Below are positions 34,624-43,782 of a stretch of 50,331 nt of DNA, in pieces (positions within the stretch are counted from its first letter, which is position 1; each line of letters begins with the position of its first letter). Under the pieces are notes generated by a model, which was not told where the DNA came from, did no database searches, and saw only the letters and a program-made list of their open reading frames with translations. The DNA is taken from positions 1-50,331 of the forward strand of contig WRLP01000021.1 in assembly GCA_009777535.1 (NCBI GenBank), in the 5' to 3' direction. A program made the position numbers and the translations under genes. Origin of the DNA: Treponema sp. Its GTDB lineage: Bacteria; Spirochaetota; Spirochaetia; Treponematales; Breznakiellaceae.

Positions 34624-35778
34624 CTATTGCATTCTCAGCGTCAGCACCAGCGGCAGATGATCGCTTAAGCCTGTGCCTGTTCGCGGGTTATACGAAGCCG
34701 GCTGTCCCCTGGAATTTGTGAACGGCGGAAAATCTATTACTTTGAAGTCCCCAAAATCCCAGCCGGATCCATTGAAGAATTCTCCGTAGAGCAGAAAATG
34801 ATCAATGGTTTCCCAGTTATCCCTGTAGTAATAAGAGCCGCTTTTTGTATAGTCTGTCCATGGTGAATAGAAGGCCAACACCTCCCGTGGAAAGTGAACG
34901 GCCGCAGGGGGCTTGTTGCCGCTAATTACAACAAAATCCGTCTGCATTTTTGAATGAGACCGGGCTGTTCCGCCCCCTGCATACAAAAATCCTGCAAGTT
35001 CAGCGCTTAGGGGATCGTCGGGAAGCAGGGCGCATACTGCCGTTCCGTTCAGTCTGTAAAACTCATCGTGGTTTTCGTTAAGATCGCCCAGTATTATTAC
35101 CGGAAGCGCCGGCTCTTCATCGGCAAGTTCCCGTATTCTGCGGAGTATAACCCGTGCCGATGCCTTGCGCGTTTCTTCGGTAGCTTCTTGCCCGCCCACT
35201 TTTGATTTCCAGTGGCAGACAAAAAGCGCCAGTGATTCGCCCCCGGCTTCTATCTGTGTTTCCAGTACCGGCCTGGGCGTTGTAACCCCGTCGATAGTGA
35301 TCGAATGAACAGTGGCTGCAGTTATGGGGTGCCGGCTGATAATTCCCAGGCCCAGAGCGGCGCCGGGATTGTTGGCAAAATGGCTCCAGGCATAACCGGA
35401 CAGCAAACCGGCAATGCCGGAAATAGCCTGAAGATTTTCTATCTCCTGAAACGCGATAATGTCCGGCTTTGGCTCTATTTTCTTAATAGCAGAAGCGGCG
35501 GCATTAAGCCTGCCCTGATATTTTTCCGCCGACCAGCCGGCTGATTCCTGGTATTCCGGGTATTCAGTTCCTGCCTCAATGCCGTCAAAAAAATTGTGGA
35601 CATTCCAGGTCATTATTGTCAGATTTTCCCCTTTTTCAGGCGTTTGTACCGGGCCTTTTGCAGAAAGGCTACAGGCGCTCGTTCCCAAAAGCAGCGTTAT
35701 GTAGAGAAAGAAAACCGCGCTTTTGTGCGCGCCAAGGCGTACGCCAAAGCACGCCAACGAACAATTCTTGTTTTTCAT
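34624..35778 (-). CDS. secreted endonuclease/exonuclease/phosphatase-family lipoprotein
   Basis: A protein of about 384 aa. MKNKNCSL... with lipobox GTSAC (lipid Cys near 36) is a lipoprotein signal. The EEP fold is complete: LTIMTWNVHNFFDG, IIAFQEIEN, VILGDLNENHDEF, and GLSDHLPLVLTL, which give the Asn, Glu, Asp and His residues of the Mg-dependent active site. Substrate could be DNA, RNA or a phosphoester lipid. ATG 35778 is chosen over the frame start at 35877: GGAGG lies about 5 nt upstream and it gives the signal. Outside the cell it may scavenge nucleic acids or phosphate. No nuclease specificity can be read. Confidence 0.88.
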   Translation of the reverse strand: MKNKNCSLACFGVRLGAHKSAVFFLYITLLLGTSACSLSAKGPVQTPEKGENLTIMTWNVHNFFDGIEAGTEYPEYQESAGWSAEKYQGRLNAAASAIKKIEPKPDIIAFQEIENLQAISGIAGLLSGYAWSHFANNPGAALGLGIISRHPITAATVHSITIDGVTTPRPVLETQIEAGGESLALFVCHWKSKVGGQEATEETRKASARVILRRIRELADEEPALPVIILGDLNENHDEFYRLNGTAVCALLPDDPLSAELAGFLYAGGGTARSHSKMQTDFVVISGNKPPAAVHFPREVLAFYSPWTDYTKSGSYYYRDNWETIDHFLLYGEFFNGSGWDFGDFKVIDFPPFTNSRGQPASYNPRTGTGLSDHLPLVLTLRMQ

Positions 35779-35854
35779 GTAAACCTCCATAAATATTTTA
35801 TTACATACTATTGGCGCGCAGATGTGTGGTGCTTTAGTGGGCGGCTGGTAGATT

Positions 35855-35938
35855 AAGGTAAAACCTTGGTTTATCAACTGAAGCTATTTGACGGCTTAAA
35901 AAAAGTACATTATCATTATATGTTAGTAAAGGTTTTAC
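35855..35938 (+). promoter_or_regulatory. promoter and operator-like repeats upstream of the sugar ABC operon
   Basis: TTGACG (35888-35893), 17 nt, TATCAT (35911-35916). GTAAAGGTTTTAC (35926-35938) lies just past the predicted start and is an inverted repeat GTAAA/TTTAC. AAGGTAAAACCTT (35855-35867) is a perfect palindrome 21 nt before the -35; its arm GTAAAACCTT is the reverse complement of AAGGTTTTAC at 35929-35938. Both flank the promoter, a layout that would suit looping repression by the LacI-type regulator. Confidence 0.7.
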
Positions 35939-35977
35939 AACCAAAAATAATTTTACATTGATTGAAAGGAGAAGAAA

Positions 35978-37261
35978 ATGAGAAAAATTATTGGACTAGT
36001 AAGTGTGCTGCTTGTAGTTTGCATTGGGTTTTCAGTAATTGGCTGCAGCAGAAGGGGCGGAGCTTCCGGGAGCGGCAGGGAAATAACCCTTGTAAGTAAC
36101 AAAATCGAAATTGATGAAGCCCTGAAGGGCTACGCGGCGGTGTATGAGAGGCAGACCGGCGTAAGGGTTACGATTAGAAGTTTCGGCGGCGAAACTCCCT
36201 ATGCGCCGAACATTGCTGCAATGTTCAATTCCGGTACTGAGCCTGAACTGTTTGTAATTGAAGGCAAGGCCGGATACGAGGACGCCAAACGCTCTGGCAG
36301 AATTGCCGATCTTTCAAACGAGCCCTGGGTCAGAGACACCGATGTTGCCTATGTTGATCCGGCGGATGGTAAAATTATCGGTTTCCCCGTGGCCATCGAG
36401 GGATGGGGGCTTGGCTACAACAAGGAACTTCTTGCCAGAACAGGAGTAGATCCCAATACCCTGACAAGTGTATCCGCCATCAGGGCTGCGTTTGAAAGAA
36501 TTGATGCGCAGAAAGACCAGCTTGGCCTTGATGCGGTAGTTTCCATGGTGGCCGGCCCGGGCATGACCTGGGTAACAGGGCTTCACGGAGTAAACGCCTA
36601 TCTTACCCTCGGCCTGCCGTACAATGATTCCACAAGGCTCATTGACATGATGCTCAACGGACAGGTTGATAATCCCCGCCTTACCAGGTTTGCCGAGTAT
36701 TACAATTTATTGTTCAGGTATGCCAACAGGAATACCCTTCTTACCGGCGGATATGATCAGCAGCTTGGCGATTATGCGATTGGCAGAACGGTGTTTATCC
36801 ACCAGGGCAACTGGGTTGACCCGACCTTTAAGGATTTGGGCATAACATTCGAGATGGGCTATGTCCCCCATGCGTATCTGAATGAAACAACGGACGGCAT
36901 TTTCGTCGGGGCACCGTCGTGGTACCTTGTGAACGCGAGAGCCTCAGCGGAGGGCATTGAAGAAGCGAAAAAGTTCCTTATAGCCATGGCGTCTACGCCG
37001 GAAGGACATGATTACATGGTAAACAAAGCCGGAATGGTGCCGGCGTTCAAATCTGTAACACTTAGTCCTGAAGGGCAGTTCTCCAGAGCCGTTCAGGAGT
37101 GGTCGAGCCAGGGAAAGATTTATGCCTGGCAGCAGAATGAAATGCCCGACGGCTTCGGCATGAACACCCTTGGGCCCGTGTTTCATCAGATGGCTTCGGG
37201 TCAGATAGATCCGCAGGGCTTTGTAAGATTGTTTACAAATGCAGTCAGCGAAATAAGATAA
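35978..37261 (+). CDS. ABC transporter sugar-binding lipoprotein
   Basis: A 427-aa family 1 extracellular solute-binding protein. Signal with lipobox SVIGC (lipid Cys23). The mature fold follows maltose/oligosaccharide binders: ITLVSNKIEIDEALKGYAAVYERQTGV, ALFVIEG-like segment near 95-100, GFPVAIEGWGLGYNKELLARTG (about 128-150) and an alpha/beta second lobe. It delivers sugar to the two permeases downstream. With an alpha-1,6-glucosidase-like gene nearby the likely cargo is an alpha-glucoside such as isomaltose or panose, an inference. GAAAGGAGA upstream of ATG. No ATPase subunit is encoded here. Confidence 0.9.
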   Translation: MRKIIGLVSVLLVVCIGFSVIGCSRRGGASGSGREITLVSNKIEIDEALKGYAAVYERQTGVRVTIRSFGGETPYAPNIAAMFNSGTEPELFVIEGKAGYEDAKRSGRIADLSNEPWVRDTDVAYVDPADGKIIGFPVAIEGWGLGYNKELLARTGVDPNTLTSVSAIRAAFERIDAQKDQLGLDAVVSMVAGPGMTWVTGLHGVNAYLTLGLPYNDSTRLIDMMLNGQVDNPRLTRFAEYYNLLFRYANRNTLLTGGYDQQLGDYAIGRTVFIHQGNWVDPTFKDLGITFEMGYVPHAYLNETTDGIFVGAPSWYLVNARASAEGIEEAKKFLIAMASTPEGHDYMVNKAGMVPAFKSVTLSPEGQFSRAVQEWSSQGKIYAWQQNEMPDGFGMNTLGPVFHQMASGQIDPQGFVRLFTNAVSEIR

Positions 37262-37305
37262 AAGATAAGAGATAAAAGATAAAAGGGAAAAGGGATCGTT
37301 GTTTG
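37250..37305 (+). other. A/G-rich repeat tract between binding protein and permease
   Basis: The 125-nt gap starts with a purine-rich run of short GATAAAA-type repeats (37250-37295) and then has possible pairing of TCGTTGTTTG (about 37296-37305) with CGAACAATGA (about 37338-37347). It could protect the upstream mRNA, giving more binding protein than permease. No gene is present. Confidence 0.3.
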
Positions 37306-37386
37306 TAATCTTTTCGTAATATCAATCCGAACAGATAGCGAACAATGATTCCCATTCCCCAGCCCCCAGTCCCTAATGGAGTAAGT

Positions 37387-38310
37387 ATGGGTATAGAAAA
37401 AAGTAAGATAAGCAGATCGCGTCACTCACCCATGTTTTTTTTGTTTTTGTTTCCATCAGTATTTGCCTTCCTTATGGTAATAGTAATTCCTTTTTTTATG
37501 GGGATTTACTATTCATTTACAAACTGGAATGCGATAACTGGTACGGAAGTAGAATGGGTTGGGTTTCGCAATTACCTCGCGGTGAAATCGGACATAATGT
37601 TCCTCCACTCGTTTTTGGTTACGGTGGCTTATGCAATAATTAATATTGTTATATTAAACATTTGCGCGTTTTTCATGGCGCTCCTGGTAACAAACAATCT
37701 GAAATTAAAGGGGATATACCGCGCCGGATTTTTTCTTCCAAATCTTATCGGCGGGCTTATTCTTGGCTATATCTGGCAGTTTATTTTCAACAATGCCATA
37801 CCATCTTTCGGGGCAATGGTCGGGTTTAACTGGCTTAAAGATAATCTGTTTCTTGCCAACAGATATTTGGCGCTTTTGGCAATAGTCATTGTCGGTACAT
37901 GGCAGTATGCGGGTTACATAATGATGATCTATGTGGCGGCGTTGCAGGGCATTCCCGAATCATTGATAGAAGCGGCTGAAATAGACGGCGTAAATTACGG
38001 GCAGCGGCTCAGGCATATCGTGTTTCCGCTTGTCGCTCCGGCCTTTACGGTTTCGATGTTTCTTACTCTCGTTAATTCATTCAAGCAGTTCGATGTAAAT
38101 TTCGCCCTTACGGCCGGCGGCCCTTCGGGAATGTTTATGGGCAGGGCTATAATGACAAATGAATTTCTGGCGCTGAACATTTACCAAACGGCATTTGCCT
38201 ACCGCCAGCTCGCCCAGGGGCAGGCCAAGGCAATAATTTTCTTTATCGTTCTTGCCGTAATTTCACTGATCCAGGTGCAGGCAAATAAAAAGAGGGAGAT
38301 TGAAATGTGA
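37387..38310 (+). CDS. ABC sugar permease, MalF/UgpA type
   Basis: About 307 aa, six transmembrane helices. The EAA-type cytoplasmic loop that contacts the ATPase is present: PESLIEAAEIDGVNYGQRLRHIVFPLV. N-terminal FLFPSVFAFLMVIVIPFFM and the IYYSFTNW segment fit the MalF-like family. ATG 37387 is chosen over the frame start at 37345 because GGAG lies about 6 nt upstream and the earlier start would put a Pro-rich, odd N-terminus on the protein. The second permease begins at its stop. Confidence 0.93.
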   Translation: MGIEKSKISRSRHSPMFFLFLFPSVFAFLMVIVIPFFMGIYYSFTNWNAITGTEVEWVGFRNYLAVKSDIMFLHSFLVTVAYAIINIVILNICAFFMALLVTNNLKLKGIYRAGFFLPNLIGGLILGYIWQFIFNNAIPSFGAMVGFNWLKDNLFLANRYLALLAIVIVGTWQYAGYIMMIYVAALQGIPESLIEAAEIDGVNYGQRLRHIVFPLVAPAFTVSMFLTLVNSFKQFDVNFALTAGGPSGMFMGRAIMTNEFLALNIYQTAFAYRQLAQGQAKAIIFFIVLAVISLIQVQANKKREIEM

Positions 38311-39182
38311 TGAGCAGAAATAAAAAATTACTCGCTCTTGAGTGCATCGCTGTAATAATCTTTCTGTTTTATATGCTGCCGTTTTTACTGGTAATTATAA
38401 ATTCTTCCAAGCCGTCTCTTATGATTATAATGGACCCGCTGGCCTTCCCCAAAAATCCTTCGCAGCTTATTACCAACATAAAGGCGATACTTACAAGCCC
38501 AAACGTGCGTTATGCGTCATCTTTTGTTTCCACGCTTGTAATTACAGTTGTCTCGGTCGGCCTTCTTGTATTAAACTCGTCAATGGCCGCCTGGGTGCTT
38601 GTACGCACCAAGTCTAAATTGTCCAATGCCGTATTTTTGGTATTCGTCGCGGCCATGGTAATACCGTTTCAGGTGGTAATGTTCCCGCTGATAAGCTGGT
38701 TCCATCTTATCGAGGTAAAACTCGGCCTGTTCCCCGGCCCGTTCAGGCTGCTGCAAAATTACCCTGGAATCATTTTTGCGTATCTGGGCTTCGGCTCCTC
38801 GCTATCAATATTCCTCTTTCATGGTTTTATAAAATCGGTTCCCCTGGAACTGGAAGAAGCCGCCACCATAGACGGCTGTTCAAAGCCGGCTACATTTTTT
38901 AAGATTGTTTTCCCAATACTCACTCCCATTACATTTACGGTAGTAATACTGAACGGAATTTGGATATGGAATGACTTCCTGCTGCCGCTGCTGGTACTCG
39001 GTTCTGGCAACAGCGTGCAGACATTGCCCCTGGCCGTGGCAAGTTTTGTCGGCTCCTTTGTAAAGAGGTGGGACATGATCCTTACCGCGACGTTAATGAC
39101 CATGCTTCCCATCGTTATCGTGTTCCTGATATTGCAGAAGCATATCATCAAGGGCATTGTAGAAGGGGCTGTAAAGGGTTAA
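38310..39182 (+). CDS. ABC sugar permease, MalG/UgpE type
   Basis: 290 aa, six transmembrane helices. The EAA loop is VPLELEEAATIDGCSKPATFFKIVFP, followed by LTPITFTVVILNGIWIWNDFLLPLL, as in MalG-type permeases. ATG overlaps the upstream stop by one nt (TGATG), with GAGGGAG upstream. Pairs with the MalF-like permease to form the channel. The ATP-binding subunit is missing from the operon, so a shared ATPase of MsmK/UgpC type elsewhere is inferred. Confidence 0.93.
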   Translation: MSRNKKLLALECIAVIIFLFYMLPFLLVIINSSKPSLMIIMDPLAFPKNPSQLITNIKAILTSPNVRYASSFVSTLVITVVSVGLLVLNSSMAAWVLVRTKSKLSNAVFLVFVAAMVIPFQVVMFPLISWFHLIEVKLGLFPGPFRLLQNYPGIIFAYLGFGSSLSIFLFHGFIKSVPLELEEAATIDGCSKPATFFKIVFPILTPITFTVVILNGIWIWNDFLLPLLVLGSGNSVQTLPLAVASFVGSFVKRWDMILTATLMTMLPIVIVFLILQKHIIKGIVEGAVKG

Positions 39183-39220
39183 TTGGCAAACAGAACAATG
39201 GTGATTTTTATATTTTTCCC

Positions 39221-39274
39221 TTGACAAATGATGTGCCGTATTGTACTCTTGGGAAAACGGTTTCCCGTTTTCCA
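39221..39274 (+). promoter_or_regulatory. promoter and autoregulatory operator of the LacI-type gene
   Basis: TTGACA (39221-39226) with TACTCT (39244-39249) 17 nt away. GGAAAACGG (39251-39259), TTT, then CCCGTTTTCC (39263-39272) form a near-perfect inverted repeat of LacI-family type centred on the predicted start. Binding there would block its own transcription. Confidence 0.75.
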
Positions 39275-39285
39275 AGGGAGCATCA

Positions 39286-40314
39286 GTGCGTAAAATTACT
39301 ATTCGTGATATAGCTTATGAAGCAAAAGTGTCAATTTCCACGGTATCACGGGTCTTAAATAGTACGAAAGAAGTCAGTCCCGAATTAAAAAAACAGGTGT
39401 TTAAGGTCATTAAAAAGCATGATTTTAGACCAAATCAAATCGCCCGCAGTCTTGTTACCAGAAAAACCGGCATGATTGCAATAATTATCTCCAATATATC
39501 CAATACAGTGTTCGGCGCTATGTCCAAAGGAATCGATAGTGTATGCAGTCAGCGGGATTATATATTGATAGTGTGTGATTCGAACAATAATACAGAAAAT
39601 GAAATTAAATTACTAAGGGCTATGAATAATCGTCAGATAGACGGCCTTCTATTCGCCGGGTTTGATGTAACCGGTGATATTGTGAAAGAAATAAGAGCTC
39701 AGAAATATCCGACAGTGTTAATCACCCAGGAAATGTCAGAAGCAGGTGCCGAAAAACCCATGCCAACCGTAGTTAATGATAATATTCAGGCTACAAAAGA
39801 CGCTATTCACTTTTTATATGACAACGGGCACCGAAAAATCGCCTTCATTGGCGGCCGGAAAAAAGATTTTTCTTCCGGGCAGAAGCGTTTTTCCGGGTAT
39901 CGCCAAGCCTTGAAAGAACTGGGGCTTGAATACAAAAAAAATTATGTAATTCATGGCGATTTTACTTTTGAATCAGGATATAACTGCATGAAAAAAATCC
40001 TCGAAAAGAATCCTGAACTTCCCACTGCGGTAATGGTTTGCTCAGACCTTATGGCCATTGGAGCCATGAATTACCTGGATAAGGTGGACGTCAAGGTGCC
40101 GGATACAATCTCGATTATGGGATTTGATGATATTGAATCCGCATCACAAGTGAGGCCGAAACTATCAACTGTGCGCGTTTCATATTTTCAGGAAGGCGCC
40201 TTGGCCGCTCAAACCCTGTTTTCTTTAATAGAAAAACAGGAAATACCAATGGGTACCACGTATGTACCTCACGAGATTATTCAGCGCCAAAGTGTAAGAA
40301 ATATAACTGCATGA
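39286..40314 (+). CDS. LacI-family transcription repressor
   Basis: A 342-aa protein. N-terminal helix-turn-helix ITIRDIAYEAKVSISTVSRV with hinge LNSTKEVSPELKKQVFKVIKK, then a periplasmic-binding-protein-like sugar-sensing domain (MIAIIISNISNTVFGAMSKG, PTVVNDNIQATKDAIHFLYD, HRKIAFIGG, ELPTAVMVCSDLMAIGAM, TISIMGFDDIESASQVRPKLSTVRV). Start GTG 39286 has AAGGGAG upstream; the frame is open to 39241 but that falls in the promoter. It has its own promoter and operator and lies between the permeases and the glucosidase. Likely represses the uptake operon and itself until a sugar binds. Confidence 0.94.
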   Translation: MRKITIRDIAYEAKVSISTVSRVLNSTKEVSPELKKQVFKVIKKHDFRPNQIARSLVTRKTGMIAIIISNISNTVFGAMSKGIDSVCSQRDYILIVCDSNNNTENEIKLLRAMNNRQIDGLLFAGFDVTGDIVKEIRAQKYPTVLITQEMSEAGAEKPMPTVVNDNIQATKDAIHFLYDNGHRKIAFIGGRKKDFSSGQKRFSGYRQALKELGLEYKKNYVIHGDFTFESGYNCMKKILEKNPELPTAVMVCSDLMAIGAMNYLDKVDVKVPDTISIMGFDDIESASQVRPKLSTVRVSYFQEGALAAQTLFSLIEKQEIPMGTTYVPHEIIQRQSVRNITA

Positions 40315-40416
40315 ACGTTAAAAAGTATTTTTATACTGCAAAAGTATATAATTAGAGGTATGGTTGAAGGCTCGGTAAAAGGTTAGAAAAATAAGGTTTA
40401 TTGAACCGGAGGAAAA

Positions 40417-42078
40417 ATGAAAACCCAGTGGTGGAAGAAAGCGGTTGTTTATCAGATTTATCCGCGCAGCTTTTGCGATTCCAACGGCGACGGCATCGGC
40501 GATTTGAACGGCATTACTTCGAAGCTCGGTTATCTGAAAGAACTTGGCGTAGACGTGCTGTGGATTTCGCCTTTCTGTCAAAGCCCCATGCATGATAACG
40601 GCTATGATGTAAGCGATTATTATTCCATCAATCCCGAATTCGGAACAATGACGGACTTTGACCGCCTGTTGGAGAGTGCGCATAACATGGGTTTGAAAAT
40701 CGTTATGGATTTGGTGGTTAACCACTCGTCAAACGAACACCCGTGGTTTACCGAGAGCCGCTCCAGCCGGGAAAATCCACGGCGGGATTATTACTTCTGG
40801 CGAGACGGCAGGGACGGAGGGCCGCCCAACGACTGGAAAGCGTTTTTCAGCGGCCCTGCGTGGACTCTTGATAAGGCTACCGGGCAGTATTATCTGCACT
40901 GTTTTTCGCCGCAGCAGCCTGACCTAAACTGGGAAAACCCCAGTCTTCGCGCGGAAATCTTCGATATGATGCGCTTTTGGCTGAATAAGGGAATCGACGG
41001 CTTCCGCATGGACGTTATCAGTTTTATTTCCAAGCCCCTGAACGCAGGCTCGCTGGTGTTTCCCGACGGCGACATGAGGATTCTGGTCCCAAACGGCCCG
41101 CGCGTCCACGAGTTTTTATCGAATATGCGGCGTGAAGTTTTATCCCGTTATGATATTATGACTGTCGGCGAAGCCAGCGGGGTTACAGTCGACGAGGCGG
41201 TTAAATACGCCAATTCCGGCGGCAGCGAGCTGGACATGGTGTTCCATTTTGAGCATGTCGGGCTGGACGGCAGCGAAACCGGCAAGTGGAACGACCTTAA
41301 AATAAATCTGGTGGAACTAAAAAAGGTTCTTACCCGCTGGCAGCATGGGCTCTTTGGCCGTGCGTGGAACAGCCTTTACTGGTGCAACCACGACCAGCCC
41401 CGAATTGTTTCACGGCTTGGCGACGAGGGCGAGTACCGTGAGAAGTCGGCGAAAATGCTCGCCACATGCCTGCACTTTATGCAGGGTACGCCGTACGTTT
41501 ACCAGGGTGAAGAGCTGGGAATGACAAACGCCCCGTTTGCAGGAATCGGCGATTACCGCGATTTGGAAAGCATTAATGCCTACGAAGAGCTTGTCGTGCA
41601 GGAAAAGCGAATCGCCGAAGGGGAAATGCTGCGTTACCTGCGCCTTAAAAGCCGCGACAATTCACGCACGCCCATGCACTGGAACGGCGGGCGCCATGCC
41701 GGTTTTTCGGACAGCGAACCGTGGATTATGCTTAACCCGAATTACCGCGAAATAAATGCCGAAGAACAAATGCAGCGCGCCGGTTCTGTTTTCGCATACT
41801 ACAAAACCCTTATCAAGCTGCGCAAAGAAATGGACATTATCACGCACGGCGATTATCAGTTATTAATGCCTGACGACCCGTATTTGTTCATTTATACCCG
41901 CAGTTACGGTGGGGAAGAACTGATCGTTGCCTGCAATTTTTCAGGTTTCGGCCAGGTCTTCACCCTGCCTGAACGGTTCCACAGCGCAAAAGTACTCATA
42001 GCAAACGAGGCTCACCCCATCACGGAAGGCGCTGTAAGCCTGGGAGCTTTCGGCGCGGTGGTGTTGGCCGCGACATGA
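40417..42078 (+). CDS. GH13 alpha-glucosidase, oligo-1,6-glucosidase-like
   Basis: A 553-aa cytoplasmic glycoside hydrolase (no signal peptide). The GH13 residues are seen: nucleophile D199 in GFRMDVISF, acid/base E252 in TVGEAS, and D326 in NHDQPRIV. V200 follows D199, as in Bacillus oligo-1,6-glucosidase, whose Val at that position is associated with alpha-1,6 preference; alpha-1,4 maltases tend to carry Ala or Thr. The N-terminus MKTQWWKKAVVYQIYPRSF is typical. It probably splits imported isomaltose-like sugars; trehalose-6-phosphate hydrolase is less likely. GGAGG upstream of ATG. Downstream of the LacI gene (102-nt gap). Confidence 0.93.
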   Translation: MKTQWWKKAVVYQIYPRSFCDSNGDGIGDLNGITSKLGYLKELGVDVLWISPFCQSPMHDNGYDVSDYYSINPEFGTMTDFDRLLESAHNMGLKIVMDLVVNHSSNEHPWFTESRSSRENPRRDYYFWRDGRDGGPPNDWKAFFSGPAWTLDKATGQYYLHCFSPQQPDLNWENPSLRAEIFDMMRFWLNKGIDGFRMDVISFISKPLNAGSLVFPDGDMRILVPNGPRVHEFLSNMRREVLSRYDIMTVGEASGVTVDEAVKYANSGGSELDMVFHFEHVGLDGSETGKWNDLKINLVELKKVLTRWQHGLFGRAWNSLYWCNHDQPRIVSRLGDEGEYREKSAKMLATCLHFMQGTPYVYQGEELGMTNAPFAGIGDYRDLESINAYEELVVQEKRIAEGEMLRYLRLKSRDNSRTPMHWNGGRHAGFSDSEPWIMLNPNYREINAEEQMQRAGSVFAYYKTLIKLRKEMDIITHGDYQLLMPDDPYLFIYTRSYGGEELIVACNFSGFGQVFTLPERFHSAKVLIANEAHPITEGAVSLGAFGAVVLAAT

Positions 42079-42115
42079 CGTATGTTGCCAGGCACCCAAA
42101 CGCGGTTTTTTCCGT

Positions 42116-43594
42116 CTAATCCGTCAGAGCCACCGACTTGTCGAATAACGTTTCGACATCGGCGCCCGGCTTTTTCCCGCCAAGTGTTACAAGAACGGCT
42201 GCGAGCAGGCCGGCGGCGAAACCGGGGATAATCTCGTACAGACCCGTACCGGAAAATGCCGCAAGCCAAATTACATCTACTACGGCGCCCGCGACGATAC
42301 CGGCTACGGCGCCGGCAAAAGTAAAACGCCTCCAGAACAGCGACAGCAGAATTACCGGCCCGAATGCGGCGCCGAAAATACCCCAGGCATTTCCGACAAG
42401 ACCCATAATGGTACCGCTGCCAGGGTGCGAAGCGATGGCTACCGCTGCCAGGGCAATAACAACAACGACAATGCGCCCCGACCAGAACATTTCTTTTTCA
42501 CTGGCCTGTTTGCGCAGCACGGGTTTATAAACATCGGCTGCAAAAGCGGACGCGGAAGCAAGAAGCTGGGAGTCTGCGGTACTCATTGCGGCTGCAAGAA
42601 TTGCAGATAACAAAATACCGGAGATGACTGCCGGGAATATAAGGCGCACCATCTGAATAAAAACTGTGGAGCTGTCCGAAATTTCACCCAGGAACATACG
42701 TCCGGCACAACCCGCCAAAACAGAGAAGAAAAGTATCAGTATGTTCCACGAAATACCGATTACCGCACTCTTTTTTACATCCTTTTGTGAACGAATGGCC
42801 ATATAACGGATAATGATGTGGGGCATTCCAAAGTAACCAAGACCCCAGCCAAGGCCCGAAAGGATATCCGCCCAGCTATTCCAGTCCAGCCTTCCGCTGC
42901 TTATGAAATTCCAGTAGTTGTCAGGGAATGAAACAGAAGAAGCTGCCATACCGGAGCCGGCATTAACCAGCGACAGCGCAAAAATCGGAGCTATCAAAAG
43001 CGCCCCCAGCATGAGGAGTCCCTGGAAAAAATCTGTCCAGCAAACGGCTTTGAACCCGCCCATAAAGGTATAACCGATGATGATAAAAGCCGCTACATAC
43101 ATCGCGACGCTTGCGTTAATTCCAAGCACCGTATTAAAAAGAATACCGCATGCCTTGATGCTGGAAGATGCATAGATGGTATATGCAAAAATAAAAATCA
43201 CGGCGCAGATAACCTGCAGCGCCTTGCTTTGTGACAGGAACCGGTTTGTAAGATACTGCGGCAGTGTGATGGAATCATTCGCCGCGATGGAGAACTGACG
43301 CAGGCGGGGCGCTATAAAAATCCAGCTCAGGGCATAGCCGATGGCGAGCCCGACGGCAATCCATGTCTGTCCCATGCCTGCCGCATATATGGAAGCGGGC
43401 AGCCCCATGAGTACCCATGCACTCATGTCCGATGCACCCGCAGAAAGGGCGGAAACCCAGGGCCCCATCTGCCGACCGCCCAGGAAGTATTCTTTTTCTC
43501 CCCCCTTACCCTTGGCCCGAACGAAGATAAATACACCGATGCAAAGCATGGCCACAAGATAAATGATAAATACTACAAGTTCTGTGTAATTCAT
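42116..43594 (-). CDS. putP: sodium/proline symporter
   Basis: A 492-aa member of the sodium:solute symporter family with about 13 transmembrane helices. The start MNYTELVVFIIYLVAMLCIG, then FLGGRQMGPWVSALSAGASDMSAW and GLPASIYAAG, closely follow PutP. It imports proline with Na+. AGGAGAG upstream of ATG, and a promoter TTGAAA-N17-TATACT upstream. It is convergent with the glucosidase (37-nt gap) and divergent from rplM. Substrate as proline is inferred from the family; other amino acids are possible. Confidence 0.93.
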   Translation of the reverse strand: MNYTELVVFIIYLVAMLCIGVFIFVRAKGKGGEKEYFLGGRQMGPWVSALSAGASDMSAWVLMGLPASIYAAGMGQTWIAVGLAIGYALSWIFIAPRLRQFSIAANDSITLPQYLTNRFLSQSKALQVICAVIFIFAYTIYASSSIKACGILFNTVLGINASVAMYVAAFIIIGYTFMGGFKAVCWTDFFQGLLMLGALLIAPIFALSLVNAGSGMAASSVSFPDNYWNFISSGRLDWNSWADILSGLGWGLGYFGMPHIIIRYMAIRSQKDVKKSAVIGISWNILILFFSVLAGCAGRMFLGEISDSSTVFIQMVRLIFPAVISGILLSAILAAAMSTADSQLLASASAFAADVYKPVLRKQASEKEMFWSGRIVVVVIALAAVAIASHPGSGTIMGLVGNAWGIFGAAFGPVILLSLFWRRFTFAGAVAGIVAGAVVDVIWLAAFSGTGLYEIIPGFAAGLLAAVLVTLGGKKPGADVETLFDKSVALTD

Positions 43595-43633
43595 GTTTTC
43601 TCTCCTTTTTCTTTATGTGAATGGAATGGGAAC

Positions 43634-43662
43634 AGTATATTGCCGAATTCATAAATTTTCAA
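43634..43662 (-). promoter_or_regulatory. sigma-70-type promoter of putP
   Basis: On the minus strand TTGAAA (43662-43657), 17 nt, TATACT (43639-43634). Predicted start near 43627, leaving a leader of about 33 nt with the AGGAGA ribosome site. Confidence 0.7.
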
Positions 43663-43782
43663 GCAAATAACTCCCATTATTGGCAGCCGTTTATCAGCCT
43701 CCACTTGACTAAATTTCACTTTTATGTCAAATTAAGGTTCCCGTTGCATTTAAAAAGTTTAGAATAATGGAAAGGTATCGAA

